Source of the DNA: Haliscomenobacter sp040401995
Lineage (GTDB): Bacteria; Bacteroidota; Bacteroidia; Chitinophagales; Saprospiraceae
Assembly: GCA_040401995.1 (NCBI GenBank)
Contig: JBBANM010000004.1
Location: 1-64,000, forward strand
DNA: 64,000 nt
Reading direction: 5' to 3'
Shown: positions 8,842 through 17,224 of the stretch, in pieces
How the letters are laid out: each line of letters begins with the position of its first letter
Numbering within the stretch: the first letter of the stretch is position 1
Position numbers and translations under genes: made by a program
Notes under the pieces: generated by a model
Database searches by the model: none
Told to the model about the DNA's origin: nothing
The model's input: the letters and a program-made list of their open reading frames with translations, nothing else

Positions 8842-10215
8842 ATGAAATCATTTATCAACAACCTTTTGTCCCCTAGTTTTTCTTTTTTTCCACAGCTAAG
8901 CAAATATTTTGCAGTGCTAAGCTTGATTAGTCTTGGCCTAACCGCTTGTGTAGACCAACAATTTGACGAACCACCAGTAAAAGATCTGGGCGCTTTGACG
9001 GCCAATACCACCATCAAAGACCTGAAAGCCAAATTCAACGGCGGCCAGGTACCCCTTAAGATTGCTGAAAATGCTGTGATCAGCGGGGTGGTCATCGCTG
9101 ATGATGCTTCGGGTAATTTTTTCAAAAACATTGTCATCCAAGATGCTACTGGAGGGATAACTATACGCTTGAATTCAAATGGATTGAACGCGCTTTTCCC
9201 GATTGGCAAACAGGTATTTGTAAGCTGTAAAGATTTGTATTTGGCCGATTACAATGGCTTAATCCAGCTCAATGGTAGCGCCGACAATGGCATTGAAGAG
9301 GTCCTAATCCCGCTACATGTCTTTGCAGGTACCACCAATACCCCCGTTACGCCCAAGAAAGTAACCATCGATCAGTTGACGCCAGATTTGATCAATACAC
9401 TCGTACAAATTGACGGCGTCCAGTTCAAAGACGGCGAAACCGGTGTTACCTACGCCGATGCAGTGGGCAAATTGTCGCTCAACCGCAACGTGGCGGAATG
9501 CGGCGGCAAATCCATTGTTTTGCGCAGCAGCGGTTATGCGAATTTTGCAGCAACAAAAACCGCAACTGGCAACGGTACCATCATTGCGATTTATAGCGTT
9601 TTTGGAACAACCAAACAATTGGCAATCCGCGATGTAAACGATGTTAAGTTTACGGGTACCCGCTGTACCAGCAACAGTGGCGGCGGCAATTCTGGCGGCG
9701 GTACTAATGATCCTAGTGTGCCGGTAGTTGAGTTGAACGAGACTTTTAACGCCCAAAAAGACAATCAAGCCGTAAGCATTACTGCTTGGCTCAACTTGGG
9801 GGTAAAAGGCACGCGCAATTGGCTGGCCAAAGTATTCAACAATGATCTCTACGCTCAGGCTACCGCTTTTGGCGATACCAACGACAACATGGAAGCTTGG
9901 CTGATTACTCCAGCCATAGATTTGAAGGAAAATAAAATTTTGAGCTTTTCTACCTCCAAAACGTTTTGGAAACACGATGGGCTGACCGTTTGGTCTTCCA
10001 GCAACTTTGATGGTAAGAACATCACTACAGCTACTTGGACCCAAATCAATGCTCCAATTGCCGGTAATGCAGTAGCGGATAATACTTGGGTGCCATCCGG
10101 TGACATTCCGTTGGCAGCCAATACCGGTAAAATTTACATTGGATTCAAATACGTGGGCGATAAAACAACGAATACGACAACCTATCGTATTGACAATGTG
10201 AAAGTTAGAAAGTAA
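8842..10215 (+). CDS. DUF5689 (OB-fold-like) lipoprotein with C-terminal lectin-like domain
   Basis: Lipoprotein of 457 residues with lipobox LGLTAC (Cys36) after an unusually long N-region. DUF5689-type OB-fold segments lie at about 55-270 (ISGVVIADDASGNFFKNIVIQD, LRSSGYANF, IAIYSVFGTTKQLAIRDVNDV). A Gly/Ser linker (SGGGNSGGGTNDP) leads to a beta-sandwich like the choice-of-anchor J domains (about 300-457, WLITPAIDLKENKILSFST). DUF5689 is related to nucleic-acid-binding OB folds of secreted nucleases, and together with the receptor upstream and the divergent secreted EEP nuclease this suggests surface capture of nucleic acids. The gene ends at a strong bidirectional terminator. Confidence 0.8.
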   Translation: MKSFINNLLSPSFSFFPQLSKYFAVLSLISLGLTACVDQQFDEPPVKDLGALTANTTIKDLKAKFNGGQVPLKIAENAVISGVVIADDASGNFFKNIVIQDATGGITIRLNSNGLNALFPIGKQVFVSCKDLYLADYNGLIQLNGSADNGIEEVLIPLHVFAGTTNTPVTPKKVTIDQLTPDLINTLVQIDGVQFKDGETGVTYADAVGKLSLNRNVAECGGKSIVLRSSGYANFAATKTATGNGTIIAIYSVFGTTKQLAIRDVNDVKFTGTRCTSNSGGGNSGGGTNDPSVPVVELNETFNAQKDNQAVSITAWLNLGVKGTRNWLAKVFNNDLYAQATAFGDTNDNMEAWLITPAIDLKENKILSFSTSKTFWKHDGLTVWSSSNFDGKNITTATWTQINAPIAGNAVADNTWVPSGDIPLAANTGKIYIGFKYVGDKTTNTTTYRIDNVKVRK

Positions 10216-10232
10216 AAAGCTTAACGCAATGA

Positions 10233-10271
10233 AAAAAAGCCAAATGAGCATCTGTCTCATTTGGCTTTTTT
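10233..10271 (+). terminator. Bidirectional terminator between DUF5689 gene and the unknown pair
   Basis: AAAAGCCAAATGAG / CTCATTTGGCTTTT forms a perfect stem with a 7-nt loop, flanked by an A-run on the left and a T-run on the right. It begins 18 bp after the DUF5689 stop and touches the stop of the opposing gene, so it can serve both. Confidence 0.88.
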
Positions 10272-10858
10272 CATCCTGCTTTTTGTATATTCTTCAACCA
10301 ATGTTTTTTGCCTTCGGTGGCATAAGTAACCCGAACGTTATTATCGACATATGTTTTGACGATGTCAGACATTCCATTGGGCAATTCGAATTTGTAGCGC
10401 CCGCTATCGGCATCAACGCGAATTTTGTTTTTGGCAAAATCAACCATGCTCAATACCCCTTCAATTTCCTGGTTTTGAGCACTACCGTTGGGGATTTTAA
10501 TTTTTTTGACCTTAGGATGCCATTGGTCTTGGATGTCTTCGTAGAGTTTTCTCAACTCGTTGGCGATATTTTCTGGCGGGTTGCCAGCCAAAGCATGCGC
10601 AATGAATTTTTCAGCTTCCCGGTATAGTTTCAACTCACTGGCCAATACAGCAGCACTTCGCAGCAATACCGATCGTGTTGGCTCCGCATCTTTGCGATCT
10701 AGGTAAGCCGCCACCACCGTTATTTCCAAGTCAAAAGCCTTTTGAAAAAGCCCATTAGCTTCGGTCAATTTACCTTTATCTTTAGACAAATCAGCCAATT
10801 GCGCAAAACGCATGGCTTCTTGGTGGGTTTGCATAAGTATTTTAGCTTCTGTCATCAT
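10271..10858 (-). CDS. Unknown protein with TPR-like helical region, second gene of a coupled pair
   Basis: I do not recognise the family. About 195 cytosolic residues without signal or membrane segments. The first ~115 residues are helical and resemble a TPR-like repeat (GKLTEANGLFQKAFDLE, ELKLYREAEKFIAHALAG). The C-terminal ~80 residues look like a small beta barrel (KIEGVL-type strands, YKFELPNGMSDIV, VRVTYATEGKKH). Start and upstream stop overlap in an ATGA-type arrangement, so translation is coupled to the preceding gene and the two products probably act together. Start could be the first or second of two tandem ATGs. Confidence 0.75.
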   Translation of the reverse strand: MMTEAKILMQTHQEAMRFAQLADLSKDKGKLTEANGLFQKAFDLEITVVAAYLDRKDAEPTRSVLLRSAAVLASELKLYREAEKFIAHALAGNPPENIANELRKLYEDIQDQWHPKVKKIKIPNGSAQNQEIEGVLSMVDFAKNKIRVDADSGRYKFELPNGMSDIVKTYVDNNVRVTYATEGKKHWLKNIQKAG

Positions 10859-11391
10859 TGCACATAGGCGGATTTTGGCGTGCTAAATTCGGTAACGCTA
10901 ATATAAGCCGGTAATCCTGAATTTTCGGATTTCATGGCTTGCTTTCGTTTGGCTTTTATACGGCGCTCCAAGGTATTGCTTTTGCTTTCCTTGCGGATAC
11001 CCGATATTTCCAAGCGGGCCGCCATAAAATTAAAATCGGCCTCGTCTTCATTAGCCAGCCAAAAATCAATGCCATTATTGGTAGCTGAAGTTGTAAAACG
11101 ACGGTATTCGGTCAATTGCAAGGTCAATAAAATAGCCAAACAATTGGCGGCGTGATCGGTTGCCCGTTTTTCGTCCTGATAAGAACGGCGCATTTGTTCC
11201 GTGATGCGCAAATCCCACTCAAGGGAAAATTCATGCCTCTTTTCCTCCATTCCCAGCACTTTCAAAACTACTCCTCGCTCGTGTTGCTGCTGTTCCAAAC
11301 ACAGCACCGTACATTCGGTCATTGTCCTGGCAAAACCATCTGCTAGCCAATCAATTCCTTTCTCAATGTCTTCAATAGTAATAACTGTCAT
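10855..11391 (-). CDS. Unknown protein, first gene of a coupled pair; possible PD-(D/E)XK-like motif
   Basis: Family not recognised. A 178-residue cytosolic protein, helical in the first half. Around residues 107-137 it reads NNGIDFWLANEDEADF followed by ARLEISGI, a spacing reminiscent of the GxD...hExK core of PD-(D/E)XK nucleases, but the usual lysine is replaced by serine, so the match is weak. The C terminus is basic then ends SVTEFSTPKSAYVQ. Its stop overlaps the start of the next gene by 4 bp. Function unknown; a two-component nuclease-like or toxin-like module is one possibility only. Confidence 0.72.
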   Translation of the reverse strand: MTVITIEDIEKGIDWLADGFARTMTECTVLCLEQQQHERGVVLKVLGMEEKRHEFSLEWDLRITEQMRRSYQDEKRATDHAANCLAILLTLQLTEYRRFTTSATNNGIDFWLANEDEADFNFMAARLEISGIRKESKSNTLERRIKAKRKQAMKSENSGLPAYISVTEFSTPKSAYVQ

Positions 11392-11568
11392 AAAATATCG
11401 GCAATAGCAGTAGGCATTTGTTTTTCAGAAGATTACAACCCCAATAGCAAGATGGAAAGTTCGGTAAATCTTCTTTTTTCACCGTTTATTTGATTCCGAA
11501 CCCATTAATTTTTCGCTGCAAAATAGGCATTCCTATACCCGTAATCAACTGTCGACTAGTAAATTTAT

Positions 11569-11602
11569 AGTACTCATGGGAATTACGATCCCCATGAGTA
11601 CT
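11569..11602 (-). terminator. Hairpin after the outer-membrane beta-barrel gene
   Basis: AGTACTCATGGG (11569-11580) and CCCATGAGTACT (11591-11602) form a perfect 12-bp stem with a 10-nt loop, 12 bp beyond the stop of the minus-strand gene at 11614. The following sequence is A/T rich but lacks a long T run, so termination strength is uncertain. Confidence 0.6.
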
Positions 11603-11613
11603 GATTTTCCAGG

Positions 11614-12279
11614 TCAATCTTCCGCAAAAATGAGGTAAGAAATGGTAATTCCGCCCAGCAGGTACCAATCACGATTGGGCAGATGGGGTCGCAAACTAGC
11701 ACCATCTAATTGATCCGACAACGGGGTGCGAATGCCCATTTCCCCCGATAACAACAAGCGTTTACCAAATTCATAACGCAGTCCTGCGCCAACGGGCAAG
11801 GTAATCATCACTTTACCTGGCATGGTTTCACTTGCTGCTGTACTTTCCTTTGATTTGATCAGTTGCGGTTGTACATACACCGCCCCAATACCCGTAAAAA
11901 AATAGGTAGTCAATTGCTTTCGATCCAGAATACCGTAATTGCGGCGAGCGTGCGCAAAGGGGTGGATCTCAATTTGCGCCAATCCTTCCATTAACGGGGT
12001 GTGGAACTGCCAGCCCCGATTGGCATTGCGGGTATCGGCATCATCTCCGGAAAGCGAGGTGTAGATAAATTGGCCTTTTACTGCCCAGCGAGGGCTCAAA
12101 AAATAGCGCCCCGAAATACCCAATGCGGTGTGGGTTTGTCGGGGTGAAGGAACTGTGGGCGCAAATTCGCCCAAATAATTGCTGAGACCTAGTACCAGCC
12201 CCAGGTCAAAACTACGCTGCGCCAAAAGCCAGCCTGGAAAAATCAAAATTAGCAAACTGAGGTTTACGACCTTTTTCAT
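11614..12279 (-). CDS. Outer membrane beta-barrel protein (DUF6089-like)
   Basis: Probable outer membrane or periplasmic barrel of 221 residues with a signal peptide (MKKVVNLSLLILIFPGWLLAQ). The body opens with LGLVLGLSNYLGEFAPT and shows alternating amphipathic strands (ALGISGRYFLSPRWAVKGQF, TTYFFTGIGAVYVQPQL, VGAGLRYEFGKRLLLSGEMG), the pattern of the Bacteroidota DUF6089/PorT-like small barrels. It is a single gene with its own hairpin downstream. Role unknown; some relatives assist envelope assembly or secretion, but nothing here shows that. Confidence 0.75.
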   Translation of the reverse strand: MKKVVNLSLLILIFPGWLLAQRSFDLGLVLGLSNYLGEFAPTVPSPRQTHTALGISGRYFLSPRWAVKGQFIYTSLSGDDADTRNANRGWQFHTPLMEGLAQIEIHPFAHARRNYGILDRKQLTTYFFTGIGAVYVQPQLIKSKESTAASETMPGKVMITLPVGAGLRYEFGKRLLLSGEMGIRTPLSDQLDGASLRPHLPNRDWYLLGGITISYLIFAED

Positions 12280-12472
12280 AACATGTATTTAAGGGTTTAG
12301 AAAATACCAGTAGCCTGCTGAAGGAAGCTTCAACAGCAAAAAAGTCGTAAAACAGGTGGAAAAAATTAGGACAGGTAGTTATTTTAGCCAGGAAGGCCAA
12401 TACAGGTGCATGTAAAATACAGGCTCAAAGATAAATTGTTTTTATCCGCTATGCAAATTCCTCCTTTGAATT

Positions 12473-12844
12473 TTATTCCAACGGCGGTACCAGCTCATGA
12501 AACGTATCATCGAAGTTTGATTCCGAAACATGCTGACAAGGAAAATCTTTTTCAATTAAAATATGCAGTTTCTGGCCGTTGGGCAACAATTGGAACTGCT
12601 CCAATCCCACTTGTTGGTTATCGATCCATGCAGCAGTTTCTTGGCTGGGAAGCAGTACCGTAATTGTTCCATTCTCAAATTGAGCATGAATGGCCGTTGT
12701 TGAACTGGATTGCAACACAAAAGTCAATACTTGACTGGGAGCAAAGATAACCGCCTGCGCCACTCGGCCTTCAGTTTTCAAAAGCTCCAAGTCCGATTTT
12801 CGTACCCGCAAACGCAAGCTGTTCTCCGTGCAACGCAATTTCAT
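12473..12844 (-). CDS. DUF7009-like small protein
   Basis: A 123-residue soluble protein beginning MKLRCTENSLRLRVRKSDLE, a layout I associate with the small Bacteroidota DUF7009 family (basic N terminus, then beta strands, then an LP-x-W segment, here LLPSQETAAWIDNQQVGLEQF). No catalytic motif is apparent. It lies alone, divergent from the OmpA-like gene 76 bp away. Family name from memory, function unknown. Confidence 0.62.
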   Translation of the reverse strand: MKLRCTENSLRLRVRKSDLELLKTEGRVAQAVIFAPSQVLTFVLQSSSTTAIHAQFENGTITVLLPSQETAAWIDNQQVGLEQFQLLPNGQKLHILIEKDFPCQHVSESNFDDTFHELVPPLE

Positions 12845-12920
12845 AGCTATTCTTCGTTTTATTTGTATATTAGACTTAATTACTAGCGCTTAAAAAACCG
12901 CCACCAACCCCTTAAAAAAG

Positions 12921-13796
12921 ATGAAGATAACGCTTCCAGCCCTATTGACCTTGCTTTTTATTCTTTTTGTGCTGACCGTGCGTTGGCTTCATACGGCTCA
13001 AATAAAACAAAAACCAACCTACTCTCAAGCTGAACCTACCCAATTACCCATCAGATTGAAAAATTTATCGCTCGGGGATATCGATACCTTATTATTCAAA
13101 AGAGCAGATCAATTTATTTTTTCCCCCAACGACAACATGCCCAGCCTCAACGTCAACAACGAGCATTCCTTGACCCGCATCAAAGATTACCTGCTGGCGC
13201 ATCCCAAGAAAAAAATGCTCATTACCGGCTATTATTGCCCAGAGGAGCAGGCGATACAACCTGGTTTTTTTGAAAATTTAGGTCTGGGAAGAGGAGCAAC
13301 CATTCGAAATCTTTTAGCAGTCCAAGGCATTGCTCCCGAGCGTATTGCCCTCGACGGGGTATTGTCGGCAAAACATTGTCAAGATCAACCTGTTGGTTTT
13401 GCTTTTTTTACCGATTCCGAAACCATAGAGCGGTCGCCAACCTATTATCTTCTCAATGACATGACGATTTCCGCAGCCAATTTTTCAAGCAGTGGCCAGC
13501 AGTTTGTACCCGGCAAGGCGTTCCAACGCTATGCTATTGCCATAAAAAACTATTTTGCCATGCACCCCCAAAGTGTACTTTATATTGTTGGACATTCCAG
13601 CGGAGGCAAAGACGATGCGGTGCTTTACGCCCAAGGTATGCAAATGGCACAACAGGCAATGGCCTATTTCTTGGAAATCGGCGTGCCGCGCGAGTGTTTA
13701 CGTTGCGTATCGGAGGGCAAAAAACACCCCATAACTTCCAATAATTCAGTTGAAGGGCGCAAAAAAAATCAGCGGGTGAATTTTATTTTAGAATGA
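12921..13796 (+). CDS. Membrane-anchored protein with two OmpA-like domains
   Basis: 291 residues with an N-terminal membrane segment (about 3-23, LPALLTLLFILFVLTVRWL) and no clear signal cleavage site. Two successive OmpA/MotB-like regions follow: about 58-150 (FIFSPNDNMPSLNV ... KMLITGYYCPEEQ ... GRGATIRNLLAVQGI) and about 175-291 (VLYIVGHSSGGKDDAVLYAQGMQMAQQAMAYFLEIGV ... GRKKNQRVNFIL). The second retains the usual GH-S...A...R-K-N-Q-R-V pattern for peptidoglycan contact. Likely a periplasmic protein touching the cell wall. A 208-bp palindromic element begins 43 bp downstream, and the next gene may be read with it. Confidence 0.78.
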   Translation: MKITLPALLTLLFILFVLTVRWLHTAQIKQKPTYSQAEPTQLPIRLKNLSLGDIDTLLFKRADQFIFSPNDNMPSLNVNNEHSLTRIKDYLLAHPKKKMLITGYYCPEEQAIQPGFFENLGLGRGATIRNLLAVQGIAPERIALDGVLSAKHCQDQPVGFAFFTDSETIERSPTYYLLNDMTISAANFSSSGQQFVPGKAFQRYAIAIKNYFAMHPQSVLYIVGHSSGGKDDAVLYAQGMQMAQQAMAYFLEIGVPRECLRCVSEGKKHPITSNNSVEGRKKNQRVNFILE

Positions 13797-13839
13797 ATTT
13801 TGCTTTTGTTTGTAATTGGTATCACAAAATGCTTTTATT

Positions 13840-14047
13840 AGAGTGTATTTTGATTTTTAGTTCGTTGGCGTAGTAAGTCAAAATTTGTACCAGCGAGGCG
13901 CGAAAAACGTGGTACAGTTCCGATCATATCGGAAAGAGTGTACTCCCGATTCATCGGGGCAGGTCAGCGCTACATGAGTATTTTCGCAACGAAGTTGGTA
14001 CAAATTTTGGCCATTTGCAGCGCGAATAAAAAATCAAAACACACTCT
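13840..14047. repeat. Palindromic element family 2, copy B (expanded core)
   Basis: Ends AGAGTGTATTTTGATTTTTA and the complementary right arm, with the shared core AGCGCTACATGAGTATTTTC. Compared with copy A it carries about 45-50 extra bases near 13917-13965 that contain two small palindromes, CCGATCATATCGG and CCCGATTCATCGGG. It fills most of the 305-bp gap before the helix-hairpin-helix gene, ending 54 bp before its start; nothing else is visible there. Confidence 0.83.
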
Positions 14048-14101
14048 TAGCAGATTTTGAGATATTTTCCACCTAAATTGTTCAGCAAAAAATGATTATC
14101 C

Positions 14102-15508
14102 ATGAATATAGGTCAATTTTTTTTCAACTTTGGTAGCGCTGAAAGCATCATGATCATGATTTGGTTGATCATCGCCTTCTTGTTAGGTTTTTTAGTAGAA
14201 TATTTTTTGGTGCAAGGCGTGCAAAGAAGACTACAAAATGAATTAGAGGAAACGGAAAAAGAGGCAGCTCATTCCGAGCGCGAATTGCACAAAGCGCAGG
14301 AAGAATTGACACTCCAAGAAGCAGACCTCAAAAAAGCTGCTTTTGAATTGGACGAGGCACGCAATGCAACCACGCGTGTAGAGGAGGAAAAAAATCGCTG
14401 GATGCTGCAGGCCAACGCAGTAAACGCTGAAGTGGAAAAAAACAGAGCAGACATCCAAACTTATCAAGCGACTGTTGAAGACCTCAACAACCAGATTTTG
14501 GGTTTAAAAACCCGCAACACCCAGCTCACTGAGCAAATCCAAACCGGAACCACCAGCAGTAACAGTGCTGCGCCTATCGATACAACATCACGAAGCATTT
14601 ACGACAACCAAGCCGTTGATCGTTTAACGTCCATTGAATCCAAGTTGGAACAATTAACGCAAGAAAACCTGGCCTTGATGCAAGAATTGCAACGCCGCCC
14701 GGTTACCGTGCCAACGGCTGATGTTGCAGCGGTAAATGCTTTACCTCAGCTAATCGCTCCCGAAATTGTTCCCGAGCCCGTGGCACTCGAGGAGCATCCA
14801 CACCTCGACATGGAAAACTCGAATCTGCTTCAGCCCGATCGTAACGCGTTGCGCCAAGTTGAAAAAGACGACCTTACTGCTATTGAGGGCGTTGGGCCAT
14901 TTTTGGAGAAAAAACTCAATGAAATTAACATCTTCACCTACGAGCAAATCGCGCACTGGGATGCCGCTACTATCACTCAAGTTACCCACGACATCCAGTT
15001 TTTTGAAGGCCGCATTGAAAAAGACAATTGGATCGGTCAGGCACAACGTTTGTTGGAGTTCAAGAACACCGGGATTTATCCTCCTACCGTAAAGGAACAA
15101 AGTGTAGCACCTGCTTATGTAGAAAGCACCGAGCCTTTGATTAGCGCTGATGTGGAACCGCAACCACAACCGGTTTTGCCCATAATAGAAATACCTACTC
15201 CACCAACGCCGCCAGTAGGGCCAACCTTTGATGAAGATGACATCAGCAGCCAGCTACCTGGCGATGATCTTGCGCTCATAGAGGGCGTAGGTCCTAAAAT
15301 TGCCATCATTCTAAAAAAAGCGGGTATTCACTTTTTTGCCGATTTGGCAAAATCAGAGCCAGAAGCGCTGCGTAATTTACTTCATGAAGCGGGTCCGATA
15401 TTCAAAATCCAGGATCCAGCATCATGGCCATCACAAGCACGCCTGGCCATGCACGGTGAATGGGAAGTGTTGAAAGATTATCAAGCGCAGCTGCGCGGTG
15501 GAAAATAA
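14102..15508 (+). CDS. Membrane-anchored coiled-coil protein with two helix-hairpin-helix domains
   Basis: 468 residues: one membrane helix (about 16-38, SIMIMIWLIIAFLLGFLV), a charged coiled coil (about 40-145), a low-complexity linker, a first HhH-type domain starting DDLTAIEGVGPFLEKKL (about 256-325), a Pro-rich linker (PIIEIPTPPTPPVGP) and a second HhH-type domain starting DDLALIEGVGPKIAIIL (about 387-460). The paired IEGVGP loops resemble the 'flap endonuclease-1-like 5' DNA nuclease' and DUF4332 annotations, which in fact lack nuclease residues. A role in tethering nucleic acid or protein at the membrane is possible but unproven. Confidence 0.8.
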   Translation: MNIGQFFFNFGSAESIMIMIWLIIAFLLGFLVEYFLVQGVQRRLQNELEETEKEAAHSERELHKAQEELTLQEADLKKAAFELDEARNATTRVEEEKNRWMLQANAVNAEVEKNRADIQTYQATVEDLNNQILGLKTRNTQLTEQIQTGTTSSNSAAPIDTTSRSIYDNQAVDRLTSIESKLEQLTQENLALMQELQRRPVTVPTADVAAVNALPQLIAPEIVPEPVALEEHPHLDMENSNLLQPDRNALRQVEKDDLTAIEGVGPFLEKKLNEINIFTYEQIAHWDAATITQVTHDIQFFEGRIEKDNWIGQAQRLLEFKNTGIYPPTVKEQSVAPAYVESTEPLISADVEPQPQPVLPIIEIPTPPTPPVGPTFDEDDISSQLPGDDLALIEGVGPKIAIILKKAGIHFFADLAKSEPEALRNLLHEAGPIFKIQDPASWPSQARLAMHGEWEVLKDYQAQLRGGK

Positions 15509-15522
15509 GTAAGGAAAAAATC

Positions 15523-15555
15523 AAAAAAGGGAATCATTTATCGGTCCCCTTTTTT
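15523..15555 (+). terminator. Terminator between convergent genes
   Basis: An AAAAAAGGGA arm and TCCCCTTTTTT arm with a short A/T loop form a stem followed by T-rich sequence, 14 bp after the stop of the HhH gene. It overlaps the 3' end of the opposing gene (stop at 15534). Confidence 0.65.
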
Positions 15556-16436
15556 ATTTGTTTTTTAAACTCGTATACCTGGATAGACTTACCAGTGGCA
15601 CCGACCAAAATTTCGGGCAAAAGATAAAACAGGTTTAGTTTTTTGGGGAAACCTTTGATTTCCACCTCTTGATTGTATTCATTCCGAAAAAAAGACTGCT
15701 CGCCTTTCTGGTAAAAAAGATACCCGCCAATGGCCTGGAGGTGGCGTATATTTTTTTCGGGAAACCGTTTTTGAAAATTGCCAAATAGATCAAACTGAAA
15801 CAACCCACGTAGGGTATCCACCAAATAAATGGCTTGATCCGTGGTCACTAGCTGGCTGGGCGTGGGCGTATCCCGCCCAAAAAGTTGACTCAAATCTTGA
15901 CTTTCTTTGATGATTTCGCCTTCCTTACCCACTTTACGCAGTCGAAAAAGCACCGCATCGTAGAGCCAAACGTAATTGTCGCGCCCCATCGCCACTAGCG
16001 TTACGTTGGGAAAATCGTTGATCGGCAACCGCATTTCTCCCGCTACATTCAACGTCCGATCCAGAAAAATCAGATTTTGATAATCTGGGAAAAACAACAA
16101 CACATTAAATGGGTCGGTAACATCTACCCAGCCCAATTGCCCAAGGGTACGGTTGCTGTAGTCAAAGAGTAATTTGCCATCGGTATTGTACTTCAGCAGG
16201 CGCTGATCAGGGGAAACGACATAGATTTGTTGAAGTTTATCGGCTACGATAAACTTGGCTTCGCAAGGAAAAGTAGTGCGCAATAAAAATGTATCCGCTA
16301 TTTGTGCCGATAAAGGCATAACCGCGATGAGACCGCATATGACCCCAAAAAAATAGCCGTTAGGAAGCTGGAAAAACCCGACCAGCAGGGTTTTCAAAAA
16401 ATTGTAGTCCCATTTTTTCGCCATCGAACACGCCAT
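15534..16436 (-). CDS. Unknown exported protein, probable beta-propeller
   Basis: Up to 300 residues. After a hydrophobic leader (FFGVICGLIAVMPLSAQ) the chain is a series of short beta repeats with aromatic-Asp turns (IYVVSPDQRLLKYNTDGKLL, FLDRTLNVAGEMRLP, IYLVDTLRGLFQFDLFGNF), typical of NHL/WD-like propellers. No enzyme motif. If translation starts at 16436 the gene overlaps the end of lpxH by 77 bp; a start nearer the leader is possible but no good ATG lies there. The upstream overlap suggests co-transcription with lpxH. Start is uncertain and function unknown. Confidence 0.65.
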   Translation of the reverse strand: MACSMAKKWDYNFLKTLLVGFFQLPNGYFFGVICGLIAVMPLSAQIADTFLLRTTFPCEAKFIVADKLQQIYVVSPDQRLLKYNTDGKLLFDYSNRTLGQLGWVDVTDPFNVLLFFPDYQNLIFLDRTLNVAGEMRLPINDFPNVTLVAMGRDNYVWLYDAVLFRLRKVGKEGEIIKESQDLSQLFGRDTPTPSQLVTTDQAIYLVDTLRGLFQFDLFGNFQKRFPEKNIRHLQAIGGYLFYQKGEQSFFRNEYNQEVEIKGFPKKLNLFYLLPEILVGATGKSIQVYEFKKQIKKGTDK

Positions 16437-17142
16437 AGGAATTGTAGTTAAGCCATTCGCCTAGGTTAATGTAACGACTGTTCCCGTTTTTTAGCACGCA
16501 ATCAATCGGCAAATGTCGGTGACCAAAAATGAAAAAATCAATCGCCTGCCGATCCAATTGTTCATTGGCGTATATCAGCAGCCATTCCTTATCGGCGCCC
16601 AGGAAATGTCCTTCGGATGGATTCAGTGCCCTGCTTCGGCCCGACCAGAAACTGGCCATCCCAATGCCAAAATTCGGATGGATTCGCGCAAACAACCATT
16701 GACAAATAGGATTGGCAAAAACGCGTTTCAGGAATTTGTAACCATAATCGCCGGGGCCAAGGCCGTCGCCATGACCAATGTAAAAGGTTTTTCCGGCAAA
16801 TTCGCGGACAATGGGTTGGCGATAGGTGGGAATGCCCATTTCTTTTTCAAAATACGAAAAAATCCACATGTCGTGGTTGCCCGTAAAAATTGAAATGGGT
16901 ACGCCCGAGTCGGCTATTTCCGCCATTTTTCCCAACAAACGCGTATATCCTTTGGGAATCACCGCTTTGTATTCAAACCAAAAATCAAATAAATCGCCCA
17001 CCAAATAAATTTCCGCTGCATCGTGACGGATCTGCTCCAGCCAGCGCACCAATTGACGTTCGCGTTCGGCACTGCTAAGTCGCGCGTTGACGCCCAAATG
17101 AAAATCTGAGGCGAAATAAATTTTTTTTCCTGTTTGCATAGC
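16360..17142 (-). CDS. lpxH: UDP-2,3-diacylglucosamine diphosphatase (LpxH family)
   Basis: Calcineurin-like metallophosphoesterase of 260 residues that hydrolyses UDP-diacylglucosamine to lipid X in lipid A synthesis at the inner membrane face. Metal ligands are in the expected order: DFHLG (D-x-H, near residue 11), GDLFDFWFEY, GNHDMW, the H of GHGDG and FGHRHLP near the C terminus. The start at 17142 (MQTGKKIYFASDF) is chosen because upstream residues have no family counterpart. It is divergent from an SDR gene 82 bp away, and its 3' end overlaps the next minus-strand gene. Confidence 0.9.
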   Translation of the reverse strand, partial: AMQTGKKIYFASDFHLGVNARLSSAERERQLVRWLEQIRHDAAEIYLVGDLFDFWFEYKAVIPKGYTRLLGKMAEIADSGVPISIFTGNHDMWIFSYFEKEMGIPTYRQPIVREFAGKTFYIGHGDGLGPGDYGYKFLKRVFANPICQWLFARIHPNFGIGMASFWSGRSRALNPSEGHFLGADKEWLLIYANEQLDRQAIDFFIFGHRHLPIDCVLKNGNSRYINLGEWLNYNSYGVFDGEKMGLQFFENPAGRVFPAS

Positions 17143-17224
17143 CGCAAAAATAGAAATATTCGGAGATTTAGGGTGTATACGCATTTTTCAAATGAAAGTA
17201 ATAAGACAAGATAAATCAACAGCC

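Noticed and set aside
9313..10260. Minus-strand open frame of about 315 codons
   Set aside because: Antisense of the DUF5689 lipoprotein gene; no domain and it would read through the terminator at 10233-10271.
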